A program made the position numbers and the translations under genes. Below are positions 53,174 to 63,500 of a stretch of DNA of 64,000 nucleotides, piece after piece (position 1 is the stretch's first letter; every line of letters begins with the position of its first letter). The DNA is taken from assembly GCA_018136815.1 (NCBI GenBank), contig CM030940.1, positions 2,711,915 through 2,775,914 on the forward strand, read 5' to 3'. The notes beneath the pieces were generated by a model. It was not told where the DNA came from and made no database searches. It saw only the letters and a program-made list of their open reading frames with translations. The stretch comes from Isochrysis galbana. Taxonomy: Eukaryota > Haptophyta > Isochrysidales > Isochrysidaceae.

Positions 53174-55098
53174 TCCCATGTCTTGGGTAAGGGACCCGTC
53201 CCTCTAGGCTAGCCCCACGCCTCGGCTAGGGCTCCGAGTTCAAGTTTCCGTCCGAGCGAATCATGGAGGTGATGAACGCGTGCTGCCTGCGCTCTACACC
53301 CGGCGCAACACCCGAGCAAAGCTCCTGTAAAAGGGAGAAGTGGGTGGGGCAGTGCGTACGAAAGAGGCCGCCGCGTTAAGCCGCCGATTTCGTGCTCGCT
53401 TTGGATCCAAAGGGTGTTCTTGTCTCCACGTTTCGCTCGCTATGTTTCGTTGCTTCTTGTTCCGATTCTGACCTCTGGTCAGCTCAGGTTCTAGGTTCCA
53501 GGTCTCTGTTTCCAGGTTCACCGCTCGACATCGGGAGACGTCTCGATCTTAGTCGGGGGGTGTCGCATTCATCCTAGATGATGCGATTTCCAGGCTCTTA
53601 TTTCCAGGTCCTTCGCCGTGCGGCCACACGGTGAAGCTCAGGTACTTCTAGGTTGGTAGGGTTCGTCCCTAGCGATCTAGAATTCGAGTTCTCGTTTCGT
53701 TCCTTCTAGCCTGTTTGTCAGGTCTAGATTCCAGGTTTCCTCCTTTCGGGTAATCTTGACCCAAAGGAGCCAGGTCGCCTGTCACTCGCTGCGCGCTTGT
53801 CTCAGGCTCTCGAGTTACCTTGTGAAGGCTTGTTTAGCTTCTTGCAAGGCTTGTTGTTTCTTGTTGAGTTCCGGTTCTTGCTTGGGACTTGCTCACTTTC
53901 ACTTTCGTTGTCGTTGTCGTCCAGGCCTGTTCTTCGTAGGTTCCGCTTGGCTTGGTTAGGGTTTCGTTGCCTTCCGGCGTTTGGCGTTCGCGTTGGCGTT
54001 CGGAAACTTCCTCTCACATTCCCTAGGTCCGCTACCCTTGGCTTGTAGGTCCTTGCTTCTTTCTTCTCGGTCAAGGTTTTGGCGAGCGAGTCGGTTGCTC
54101 TAGCCGCTCGAGATTTGAGGTTTAATTTGCCATCTCCCCTTGGAGATCGGTGTAGGTTCGCTTCCTAGGTGAGGGAATCTTTCCCCTTGATGCAAGCTAC
54201 ATGCAAGCCTTGGCCCCTTTGGTGTTTCTTCCCCTTGGTTGCTACTCAGGGTTGTTCGTTAGAAGCGTCTAGAAGGTTCACGCTCAACGGCAAGATTTCC
54301 TCTGTCGTGAAGACATCTCGTTGCGATCTGTATCCAAAGTGATCGCCGTGGTCGCGCGACATGACGCTCCCCTTCGGACTCTCCGCTACGTGGGAAGTTA
54401 CAACGGAGACACGCTCCGGCCGTCGCTGCGGAGTCTCTCTCTCTCTCTCGCTCTCTCTCTCCGTCTCTCGCGACGTGTTTGAGTTATCGGTGATTTGGGG
54501 TCGCGGTTGCTTGATAATTTGCTTGGTTTGGGTGAATGATTCCGGTGTGTTCGTGAGTCGGTGTAACCTGTTGTTCTCAGCTTCGTTGTCCGTCGTTGTT
54601 CGCTGCGTCGCTGCACTCAAGCAGCTTAGGCTCCCTCCCTGAGGGAAGAGTTCTTTGTAGGTCTAACAATCTCTTACAACCCATCACACTAGGGCCGCTA
54701 GGAGCGCCTCGCCGCCCCACAGTCCTTCGTTCGCCGTTCGTTCCCTGTCCATACACCCGAATGGGGTTGCCCGACCCAGTCCAGAATTTCATTCACCCGA
54801 CTCCCGGTGGGGAGGAGGGACAAAGCGCCGCGCTAGCCGCCGGTGCCGCTCGCGACGGAGTGGCTCAGAGCCCTCCGGCTCCGCTCGACTCGACATAGGC
54901 CAGCTGGTGATAGGGAGGCACAAGGAGTCCGATGGCTTATGGAGGGCGTTGTTCGCAGAAGACCCGCTTGATAACTCTGTGTACGCCTTCCGCATCTCCG
55001 ATGCGACGGGCACCTCGCGTGTGTTTGACGAACGAGGCCTTATCAGGTACTACCGATACCTGATATCACCGACGCAAGCTTTCCGACCTTCTGAATCG
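53174..55098 (+). other. 3' region of the retroelement, candidate 3' LTR, copy B
   Basis: Counterpart of 15533-17457. The G-run/TG junction is at 53555-53562. A CT microsatellite lies at 54433-54465. Reads cleanly into the ankyrin gene, so the element's right boundary must lie between 53174 and about 55098. Confidence 0.45.
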
Positions 55099-56007
55099 AT
55101 GGGCGTGGAAGCCCTCGCCATGAATGGGTCGTCCGAGAAGGGCCACGAAACGTGCGTGGATATGTTGATCAAGGCGATGGCGGATGTGGATCTGAAGGAC
55201 CGGTGCGGGTGGACTGCCTTGATGCGAGCGTGCAAAGCTGACCGTGATCTGTGTGCTCATGCACTGCTCTGTGCGAATGCGAGGGTGGACGCCACAAACT
55301 TGAATGACTGCACTGCTTTGATGATGGCGTGTGAGCTCGACCATGACCACTGTGTGCGTGAACTCATCGAGGCGGATGCCTCCTTGGATGCCTCTGAAGT
55401 GGACGGTTGGACAGCCTTGATGATGGCGTGCCAGAATGGCCATGATGTGTGCGTTTCCGCACTCATCCAGGCAGGAGCGGGGCTGAATGTCACCAACAAG
55501 CAGCGTATGACCGCCTTGATGGTGGCGTGCCAGCATGGGCATGATCGTTGCGCTGTGGCACTCCTCGAGGCAGGGGCGTCCCATGGCGTCACCCACTCTG
55601 ATGGGATGACCGCCTTGATGGTGGCTTGTCAATGTGGGCACGATCTGTGCGTGCGGGCCCTCCTGCATGCCAAGGCCTTGATCGATGTCCAGGACGGCAA
55701 TGGGATGAGCGCACTGATGGTTGCCACCAAGGAGGGCAATCACCGCTGCATGTGTGCACTGCTCGAGGCAAGCGCCGCGCTGGATCTCACCGATATGGAT
55801 GGTTGGACCGCACTGATGTTTTCCTGTTCCGCGAATCATGCTCTGTGCTGTCGGACATTGCTCGAGGCAGGGGCCGACCCCAATTTCACGCAGGAGGGGG
55901 ATGGTTGGAGTGCGTTGATGTTGGCGTGCCAAGAGGGCCACAATCGGTGCACACGCGGGCAGTTAGTCGAGTGGGTGGGCACTTGGGCAGAAGAACTTCC
56001 AATGTAA
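55099..56007 (+). CDS. Ankyrin-repeat protein, 302 aa
   Basis: The ATG at 55099 (MGVEALAMNG) is the first in-frame Met; the frame is open about 64 codons further up without a Met, so an upstream exon is possible. After a partial first unit there are eight tandem ankyrin repeats of about 33 residues with the core G/M-T-ALM-AC-x-GHD-x-C-x-ALL-x-AGA, unusually rich in Cys and Met. The last repeat is followed by RGQLVEWVGTWAEELPM and TAA. Ankyrin stacks mediate protein binding; no catalytic domain is attached. The near-identity of repeats suggests recent internal duplication. The stop lies at the edge of a small inverted-repeat element, so the original C-terminus may have been longer. Confidence 0.8.
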   Translation: MGVEALAMNGSSEKGHETCVDMLIKAMADVDLKDRCGWTALMRACKADRDLCAHALLCANARVDATNLNDCTALMMACELDHDHCVRELIEADASLDASEVDGWTALMMACQNGHDVCVSALIQAGAGLNVTNKQRMTALMVACQHGHDRCAVALLEAGASHGVTHSDGMTALMVACQCGHDLCVRALLHAKALIDVQDGNGMSALMVATKEGNHRCMCALLEASAALDLTDMDGWTALMFSCSANHALCCRTLLEAGADPNFTQEGDGWSALMLACQEGHNRCTRGQLVEWVGTWAEELPM

Positions 56008-56127
56008 CGTTGTACGAAAACCCTTTGCGGGCTCGGCAAACCTCGGCAAAGTGGTTCGGGTGGCTGGAGGAAAGTGCGCTTTTAGAGTGGGTTTTGTGCC
56101 CGCATTAGCCCTTTTCGTACAAAACGT
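56008..56127. mobile_element. Very short MITE-like element abutting the ankyrin stop codon
   Basis: Left CGTTGTACGAAAACCCTTTG and right CTTTTCGTACAAAACG are imperfect inversions (core TTGTACGAAAA/TTTTCGTACAA), with GCGGGC/GCCCGC further in. AACG occurs at both outer edges and may be a target duplication. About 120 bp. Confidence 0.5.
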
Positions 56128-56520
56128 AAACCACCCACTGGCGCGTATGGTGCAAGTGCGTGCTTTGGACAGCCGCACATGGAGGCGGTGAGTGCTCCAT
56201 CACCATGACACGATCGCCGGCAATCTTGTCGGTCATTGGAAGACCTCTCCCGCAGATTCTGTGCGCTCTTGTTGGTGTGCGTCACGCCGGGGCACACGTC
56301 ACTCTCGGGTGCCAATCTGGCGAGTAGGTGAGGGCAGCGTGCCGGCGGTACCTCCTTCTCTCCCCCACGTCCCTCGTTACCACCACCCTCAACCCTACCA
56401 CCTTCTGTTCCTTCCCCTGTGACACCCACTCTGCTCCCACCACATATACCTGCTTCAACTCCCTCACCGACCAATGGACAAATGCGCGTGCGAGTTGAGC
56501 ATCGTCGTGTGTATATCCCG
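56128..56520. other. No gene found
   Basis: Spacer between the MITE and the minus-strand hypothetical gene. Frames here lack coding character. Confidence 0.4.
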
Positions 56521-57072
56521 TTATCGATTTTGCAGCGACACCAACCATGAAATGGAAGCTTTGATGGTATCTATTCTGGGGACTTTCCACTCGATGCTTC
56601 GACCGAACATCCACCGAAGGATACCCCAGACGGCGTTCTGGAAATCTTCACCCTGAGTGTTTTCCACATTGGTCCTCACATGTGCCAACCAAAAGCTCGA
56701 TGTAGGTGAATGTACAGTTGAGGAGAACGCCAGCTGGAGTGGGACATCATCTCCTTGTGCAAGTATACCTCTTCCGGTACGCATTACCATGTCTGCGACA
56801 GCTTCGAACACCTCTTTCTTCACAGACTCGATGCTTTCTCTCACGGCACTACAATCCCAATGTTTGTATCTTTGGAGCTCTGTGGTGAAATTGGAGTCAC
56901 GTTGGAGCTCTTCACAAATACATATATCCATTATGTCACTTGTCATACCACTCAAGTCCAACCATTCCTTGTCAGACATCTGTGCTATGCTCATAGACGC
57001 TAGTGATTTCACGGAACGCTTCCTTTTTCCTAGCAGCCCATTCACGACAGATTGGGGATCCCTTTCGCCCAT
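56521..57072 (-). CDS. Hypothetical protein, 183 aa
   Basis: Minus-strand ORF with ATG at 57072 (MGERDPQSVVNGLLGKRKR) and TAA at 56521. Composition is protein-like and low in repeats: MSDKEWLDLSGMTSDIMDIC, a helical VRESIESVKKEVFEAVADM stretch and a Trp-rich C-terminus (NAVWGILRWMF). No signal peptide, membrane segment or motif recognised. Divergent from the small gene at 57236 with a 163-bp shared upstream region. The last codons (SLQNR) may run into an intron instead of ending. Confidence 0.55.
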   Translation of the reverse strand: MGERDPQSVVNGLLGKRKRSVKSLASMSIAQMSDKEWLDLSGMTSDIMDICICEELQRDSNFTTELQRYKHWDCSAVRESIESVKKEVFEAVADMVMRTGRGILAQGDDVPLQLAFSSTVHSPTSSFWLAHVRTNVENTQGEDFQNAVWGILRWMFGRSIEWKVPRIDTIKASISWLVSLQNR

Positions 57073-57235
57073 AGGAAGCGCTCGTGGTACTAGGAAGATT
57101 AGATTATATTAATCCTGCCACGAAATACCTAGGCCTACAGGCTTTGGCCATGCGTAAAAGCTAACGTTATGTACGAAGGCGCTATGCGACCAGAAGCGCG
57201 CCCTTCCTCCTCGGTGCCACAAGGCAGACGAGACC

Positions 57236-57520
57236 ATGGCAGGAGGCGGAGGGCGGAAGCTCTCCTACACTCTCACAAAAAAAAAATGTACAAAATGTGG
57301 AAGACCACCTCCCGATTCGATCATGTATCAGAAGTTATGCAACCGCATTCTTGGTCGCCCCAATCCGGAGAAACACAACAATACTGAACGCAATTCCACG
57401 ACAACAATACTCATAAATAAAAGGCACAAAAGGCAGCCTACACCGTCTACGCGGAAGACTGACGATCACTCAAGTATCAGTGATGAAGACTGGAACAAGA
57501 TTATTTCGGGAGATCTCTAA
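57236..57520 (+). CDS. Small basic protein with a CxxC motif, 94 aa
   Basis: ATG at 57236 (MAGGGGRKLSYTLTKKKC) to a TAA at 57518. It contains CTKC and is rich in Lys/Arg/Asn/Thr, ending in an acidic SISDEDWNKIISGDL. A ten-A run in codons 14-17 makes the frame vulnerable to homopolymer error. Head-to-head with the 56521-57072 gene. Unknown function. Confidence 0.4.
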   Translation: MAGGGGRKLSYTLTKKKCTKCGRPPPDSIMYQKLCNRILGRPNPEKHNNTERNSTTTILINKRHKRQPTPSTRKTDDHSSISDEDWNKIISGDL

Positions 57521-57585
57521 ACGTCACAAAAAGTCAGGTAAATCGGACCCCTTCGTTCAGGCTGACATCGCCAGCATACCCTCTT

Positions 57586-57828
57586 GCCAAACGAGTGGGT
57601 TGGATAGCGCTACCCTCATGATCCCCACGATCTTCCGCGATTGAACGCTTTTCCATGCGGTGGGGGGGGGGAGGTGATGGTGATTGAACGCGTTCCACGT
57701 GTAGGCTGATGGTGATTGAACGCTTTTTCCATGCGGTGGGGGTGATGGTGATTGAGCGCGTTCCACGTGTAGGCTGATGGTGATTGAACGCTTTTCCATG
57801 CGGTGGGTGATGGTGATTGAGCGCTTCT
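57586..57828 (-). repeat. Minisatellite with flank, inverted relative to 18367-18555
   Basis: Tandem GATGGTGATTGAACGC units alternating TTTTCCATGCGGTGGG and GTTCCACGTGTAGGCT variants, about six units; the flank GGTTGGATAGC...CATGATCCC matches 18511-18555 inverted. Confidence 0.85.
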
Positions 57829-57910
57829 CGCCTTTCTGCAGTTTCCTCTCCCCTCTGCAGTCCCCCCCCCCTCTGCAGTTCTCACCCCCTCTGTAGTCTT
57901 CCCCCTCCCC

Positions 57911-58260
57911 TCTCTCCATCCCCTATTTTCCCGGGCCAAGCCGGGAAAAATACGTGAATGTGAGGGAGGATTGGGTCAGTGTTGTGATTCGCCCCCTTCG
58001 CAGTTCGCAGTTCCCCCCCCCCCCCTTCCGTAGCTCTCCTCCCTCCCCTCTCTCCCTTCCCTGATTTTCCCGGGCCAGGCCGGGAAAAATACGTGAATGT
58101 GAGGGAGAATTAGGTCAGTGTTGTTTGTGATTCCCCCCCTCCGCGGTTCCCCCCCCTTCCGCAGCTCTCCTCCCTCCCCTCTCTCCATTCCCTGATTTTC
58201 CCGGGCCAGGCCGGGAAAAATACGTGAATGTGAGGGAGAATTGGGTCAGTGTTGGGATCT
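57911..58260 (+). repeat. Tandem repeat, three units of 131-139 bp
   Basis: Each unit contains TTTTCCCGGGCCA(A/G)GCCGGGAAAAATACGTGAATGTGAGGGAG and TTGGGTCAGTGTTG, with C-rich spacers; units begin near 57927, 58066 and 58197. The CCCGGGCCAGGCCGGG part is itself a palindrome. Confidence 0.85.
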
Positions 58261-58332
58261 CACCCCCCTCAGCAGTTTCTCCCCCCCCCCCCCCGCTGCT
58301 CCCCTCTCCCCCCCTCCGCTCCTCCCCTCCCT

Positions 58333-58585
58333 TGACTTGACGATTTTCGAGATCGCGTAGACGGTAGCGAGTGGCCGAGATGGCTTCTTCTACTCGGTAG
58401 GGACCGGAGTAGAGATATTGAAGTTTGTTGGCGTGGCCAGGGATTCGACGACAAACTCTGTCTCCTGGTTTGAAGGTGACACCGAGTTTAGACTTTTGAG
58501 AGGCGGAGCGCATCGATTCGCGTTGGGCTTCTTGAGTACTTTCGAGGGCGGAACGCCACGACTCGAGAAGCTTCTTATTGCGGAT
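58333..58585 (-). pseudogene. Ty3/Gypsy integrase C-terminal fragment of a sister family
   Basis: Minus-strand reading LLESWRSALEST...SMRSASQKS...FKPGDRVCRRIPGHANKL, then QYLYSGPYRVEEAI and TRYRLRDLENRQVK matches the intact element at 14945-15175. It is cut on one side by tandem repeats and on the other by a MITE at 58601. No chromodomain follows. Confidence 0.88.
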
Positions 58586-58600
58586 AAAGGTACCCAGCTT

Positions 58601-59215
58601 TCTAGGACCAGTCCTAGAAACTAGGACGGACTTTGCTAGGTGAGAGCATGAGCATACCATGTTATTTTGTCCCAAACCTTGGCTATTGAGTTACCACATG
58701 CATGTCCTCATTAAATGTTCCAGGTGTACCTAGGCACCATTCCCTCAGCAACACCAAGTTTTGTGACGCGTTTACGGGTCACCTGGTCGGAATTGCTGCT
58801 TGTCCTAGAAACGGGAGAAATGGCTCATACCACCCAATGGGGAGCTCTTCTACCCATGGTCCCCAGGAGATGAAATGTTGCTTTGACTGCCCTCTTTGAG
58901 ACCTTCAGTGACGACCAAGCTTGGTTTTGTCATCTAAGTGTCCAATCCGCTAGCCTACTGCTCCAAAAGGTCTAAAATAAAACTCCTCTGGTGCGAGCGG
59001 ACGCCCGAGTGCAGCACCGCATGCTGAACGTGGTAGCAAAAGTAAGCAAAGACAAGCTCCGCAGAGTTGGTCATGGGGAGAGCTAAGGTTGAATGGGATG
59101 TGGAGATGGTTTGCTTCAGGTGATGGGATGTCTCATGAGCTCACCATAGGCTATAATGGAGGCATGATCGGCAGAGTCCTAGAAATCCAAGAATTTTCTA
59201 GGACGTGGTCCTAGT
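58601..59215. mobile_element. MITE-like element, about 615 bp, with self-palindromic ends
   Basis: Left TCTAGGACCAGTCCTAGAAA and right TTTCTAGGACGTGGTCCTAGT are inversions with one indel; each end is also palindromic (CTAGGAC...GTCCTAG). CTAGGACGGA follows both. The inside has no credible frame. Sits against the integrase fragment it apparently interrupted. Confidence 0.6.
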
Positions 59216-59579
59216 TTCTAGGACGGAATTTTTTGTCCGATTGAGCTCGGTGGCGTAAATGACGGCATCGGGGGGGGGATTAATATAACGGCCGGAGGCG
59301 ACGGACGGCACGCCGAGGGAAAGAATCTGCCGCGGGGGGGGGCGAGGGACCGAGGGCACGGCGGGGCAGCGTGGGAGGGCGCGAGGCCGATCTCGGAGCG
59401 AGATCGCGTCCTTTCCCTCGCGGAGCGCGGAGAGACCCCCCACGAGATATCTTGGGACCGGAGAATGTTTTGGACGAATCTTCTTGCCGTCGGCCGAGGA
59501 GAGGCGGACGGAGAGAGAGAGAGAGAGAGAGTCTCGCAGAGCGACTGCAGAACGAGAAGTCGAAGTCATGCCGGTTTAT
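59216..59579. other. No gene found
   Basis: GC-rich, with a short GA repeat at 59511-59530. Confidence 0.45.
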
Positions 59580-59801
59580 TACCTTAAACGAGCCAACAAT
59601 TATAGTAACAGCAAAAACAAAATTCGAATCGCAAATTTCGAGACCAAAACCTGCAAACCTGGACTTGAGACCATGGGGAATCCGAATCTGTGTGTCTTGT
59701 GCGTCAGTGGCAACACGGGGAACTGTTCAATTGTAATTGTGAGCGCGTACCTTACACGAATATTCATGCCTACAGCCTTCAGATGGGCAGGAATACAACA
59801 C
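59580..59801 (-). repeat. Dispersed repeat copy 3 (inverted)
   Basis: 59643-59801 is the reverse complement of 18782-18940 over 159 bp; 59580-59642 extends the match to the diverged copy at 4585-4660 (TCTCGAAATTTGCGATTCGAA, GTTACTATAATTG). Confidence 0.9.
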
Positions 59802-60590
59802 GCGTGCGCGCGCTGTGAGGAGCTGGGAGCTAGTTGGGCTGTGCGGGCCATGATGCCAGAGGATCAGGGGGTGGTCGGACTGTCGGCAGCCCGACACGGC
59901 GCTGCATCGGGCGGGAATCAAATGCTAAATGTAGCTTAGATATAAAGCAACCGATCCCGATAACCCGATCCCCCCGCCCCCGCGGGCCGCGGGCGCGACC
60001 GCCAATTCTTTACGGGTAGAGCGTGAGCGTCCGTGACGGAGGGGGAGAGAGGGGGGGCGAATCGCACCATTTCTTGGCGAAGATTTTCGTGGCGGCAGGT
60101 GGCCCCCCTGGATGTTTTTTATTGGGCCTCGCGCCACGGTCAAAGAATGCAGCCCAACCCTTACTAATAGTTAAAAAGCCCCTGTTTGACCGCCCTACCT
60201 TACTAGGCCCTGGACGGGCGTTTTATTTTCTCCCGCCCCTCTCCCTTACACGGCAGCGAATTCGGACGCGGCCGTCTCGCCCCCCCCCCCCCCCCCCGCG
60301 CGCGCCGCCGCCTTCCCCTTCCCCCCCCCCCCCCCGCTGGCTCTTCCTTCCCCTCTGCTGCGTGTCCTCTCTTCCGCCCCCCCCCCCCCTCCCCCCTCCC
60401 CCCTCCCCCCTTTTCCCCCTTCTTCCCTCTCTCTCTAAAGTATCACCGCCATCCGCCTCCACCTCCTCCTCTCGTTTCTCACTCTCTTCCCCTCCCCTCC
60501 CTCTATCTGCCCCCCGCCCCCACCCCCCCCCCCCGCTCCCCCCTTGAACCAAGTTCTCTCCTCCCTCGTTCTCGTGAGCAAGCGGCGTAG
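59802..60590. other. No gene found; long poly-C leader of the downstream gene
   Basis: 59802-60230 has no credible frame. 60279-60545 contains repeated runs of 10-17 C on the plus strand, immediately upstream of the membrane-protein ATG. Confidence 0.5.
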
Positions 60591-63500
60591 ATGGGCGCCG
60601 AATCGTCCACTGCTGGTTGGGGGTCGTGGCAGCGGCGTTGGTGGCTTGTGCTGGCTCTGCTCACGATTCTGGGCCTGCTCGCCTTCGCCCCGCGCCTCTC
60701 TCTCCTTGTGCTGCTTGCGCTGGCCGGAGTTCTGTGGCTCGGCTGGGTGCACGTCGAGGCAGTGCTCCGCCTCTGGGCGGTCCACAGACTGCCTGCAACC
60801 ATTGGGGTCTCGCACGTGCGGCTCGAGTCGATCACACTCAGGGCGGCACGATTTGAGCTGAGAGGCCTCGAGGTGGGCAACGCGCCAGGGAAGTGGAATT
60901 CGCCGTATGCTTTGAGCATCCAGCGGCTTGCCTTCACCACTGGAGGGATCAAGGGTTGGCTCTCGCTCCTTGGGCTTAAGCGCTTCTTCAGGGGCAGCTT
61001 TATTCTAGGCTTCCGCACGCGAGACCTCGAGACATTTGAGCTTTACGAGTGTCGCCTCTTCCTGGAGGAGGTCAAGGACGAGGAGATGTCTGGCGTCTCT
61101 TCGTCAAAGCGCTCACTTGGATCTCAGCGCTCAGTTCATAGGCTGGACTCAAAAGAGGGTCCATTGAGTGATGGGCCGGAATCTAGGCCGTTTGCCATTG
61201 ATCTCACCTCCACAGCGGGCTTCGCAATGAGCCGCATGTCGTCTTCGACAGAGGCAGTCAGCGAGAGAGAAGATGGCAATGACCACGAACGTGAGGTTGG
61301 TATGAGCAGCACACCACCAGATGGGGCGCAGAAAAGAGGAACACCTCAAGCGTCCCGGTTTGCCTCGGAGCACGCTCGCACAATGCCAAATACGGGCAAC
61401 GCTCCGCATTCAACAAGCGTGCGAACAGCTGATGGTATAACTGCTGGGCACAACAACGAACAGCAGGCCTGCGCTCGCGCCAAACACCACGTCACGAGCA
61501 GCCGAGAGACTCGATTTGGCGAACTCATTCCACCTCCTTGTGTGAGGGATCAGGTCGATCTTGATCATAGGATGCCTTTCCCGTCGGCCGAATTCACGCC
61601 CGGCACGCGCGCGCGCCATTGGGCTCAGGCCATTGTGGCCTTGCTCAAGGCGGATGCGGCTGTCAACTCGCCAGCCAAGTACGAGGGGCCTGACAGGGGC
61701 TCTGCTCGACATGTGGGCGGTGGAAGTGCTGTTGCCAGTACTCTACAGAGCGATGGTGAGCACATGAAGGCTCGGCGCACACGCGTGAATGCGCCGTGGT
61801 TTGAGACGCTTTGGGTAATGGTGCGAGCTAAGCAGGCAAAGTTAGACAGGGAACGAGCCCAGCGGCGAGAGCATGCACGCCGTGAGCTGAAGGAGTGGCA
61901 ACAACGCTGGGAAGTGCCGTGTGATCGATCCAGCCGCGGTAGCGTTGCTGAGGCTGTCAGCGATGATGCAGCTGCGACAGTAGATGTTGAAATGGATGTG
62001 GGTGCCGGCATCTTGCATTCTGGTGACGATGGCTACGGTGGCTCCAGCGCTCGGGGCGAAGATCAGGTACGGCCTTCTCGGCCATCAAGGCTTAATGTGT
62101 GGGAGCGAAGCGCAAGCCGAGATGGCCCAATTGCGCGGCGGGTGCATGAAGGCGAGAGAGTAGCAGATGTGCGAGCCGAGATGTGGCGCATGGACAGCTC
62201 GCGAGAGTTGGATGAGACACTGGCAGCAGCCGAGGAAATGCTTCTTCACTCTCGCGATCCAAATTGTGCCACGAGCAAACTGGAGCGGCCCGGTGGAGGC
62301 TTCATGCATGGAAGGAGTAGGGAAAGAGGAGCACCGGGGAGCGAGAATGACGGAATTGGCGAGATGCAAAAAGATGTTGGCATGCCAGCGCTTGGCAACA
62401 CGTCGGGGCAATCCAGGCCCAATGCTGGCCGAAAGAATCTTCTGGGGGCCCAAATCATAGGCACTTTACGCAAGAGGATGAAGCAGGTGACCCCTAGCGA
62501 GACAGAGCTAGAGCTCAAAGACTAATTTTGTTCTTTGCATGCAGCTAGGACCACTGCTCCACCCCTAACGCCTGAGTTGGTCTCAAACATATTTGAGTAC
62601 TTTAGGCTATGCTCACAACTGCTTTTCCCCTCAAAGGCGAACTCACACGTCCGCGCGCGGGTGGATGCTCACAACGAGAAGAAGAGCGGCAAGGCCATCG
62701 ATGCATATTCTCGGGCTAGCGAACGGCGGTTCACCGAGGCGAATCGTTGGCGCATCGGGCGGCTGGCTCTCGTGCAGGTGAGTCTGTTACGGGTGGTATA
62801 GTCCCATCAGCAATCCCACGTGAAGCTTTCGCTTATAGCAATTCATCGAACATCTCTTCCAATACGCTTGTCGTATTACTCACCAAGGCACGTGTTGGCT
62901 GACGTCGCGTCGCGGGACTACACAGAGAGATGCACCGACACCACCTTGCCCTCATGTGCGAATAGGTCCATCTTGAGATCAAAGGCTATTCCCTCTCTAT
63001 CGGCGAGCCTGGATTTGAGCTTCGCGGATTCATCGGAACGGAGGAAGAACTCAAGCGACGAATTCTTTTCGGCGGGCGTCATCCTGGCTCGGGAGCCGTT
63101 CAACAAGGTCTCCTTGCGCGCCTTTTAACAGACTCCTCGCTCCACCCCGTCGCCGTTGCTGTGACGCGCGATGCGGTCGCGAGGCAGCTAGGGTCTCGTT
63201 TCCAGAAGATAGGTTCCAGGTTTGAAGTTTTGAAAGAGGGAGTCGCACACGCTCTCCAATCGTCACTCCTCAGAGCAAAACACAGACTGCGCGTGCGCCG
63301 TGCAACAACTGCCAGCCCGGCTGCGTACCCTAGATCCTCTACACGACCTCGAGAGGTGACGAATGAGCACTGGCTGCGCGTAGGGCAGCATCTCCAACGG
63401 CTTCTGCGACTTTTGCCGGATCGCCGCGAAGGGCATGGTGACATGATGGGCACGGATGCCGCCACGGAAGTAGCGCGCAGGCTTGGTGCATCGAGCTTAG

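Larger units (their letters stand above)
42804..55249 (+). mobile_element. Ty3/Gypsy-like methyltransferase retroelement, copy B (same locus as copy A)
   Basis: Matches 5148-17601 across its whole length, starting within two bases of the contig edge. Discrepancies are single-base indels, mostly in homopolymers or doublets, concentrated in the first 3.9 kb (42804-46740). From about 46740 to 53078 I see none in the translated region. On the right the sequence runs on past the end of contig 1 into the full ankyrin gene. Best explained as an unmerged overlap. Confidence 0.85.
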
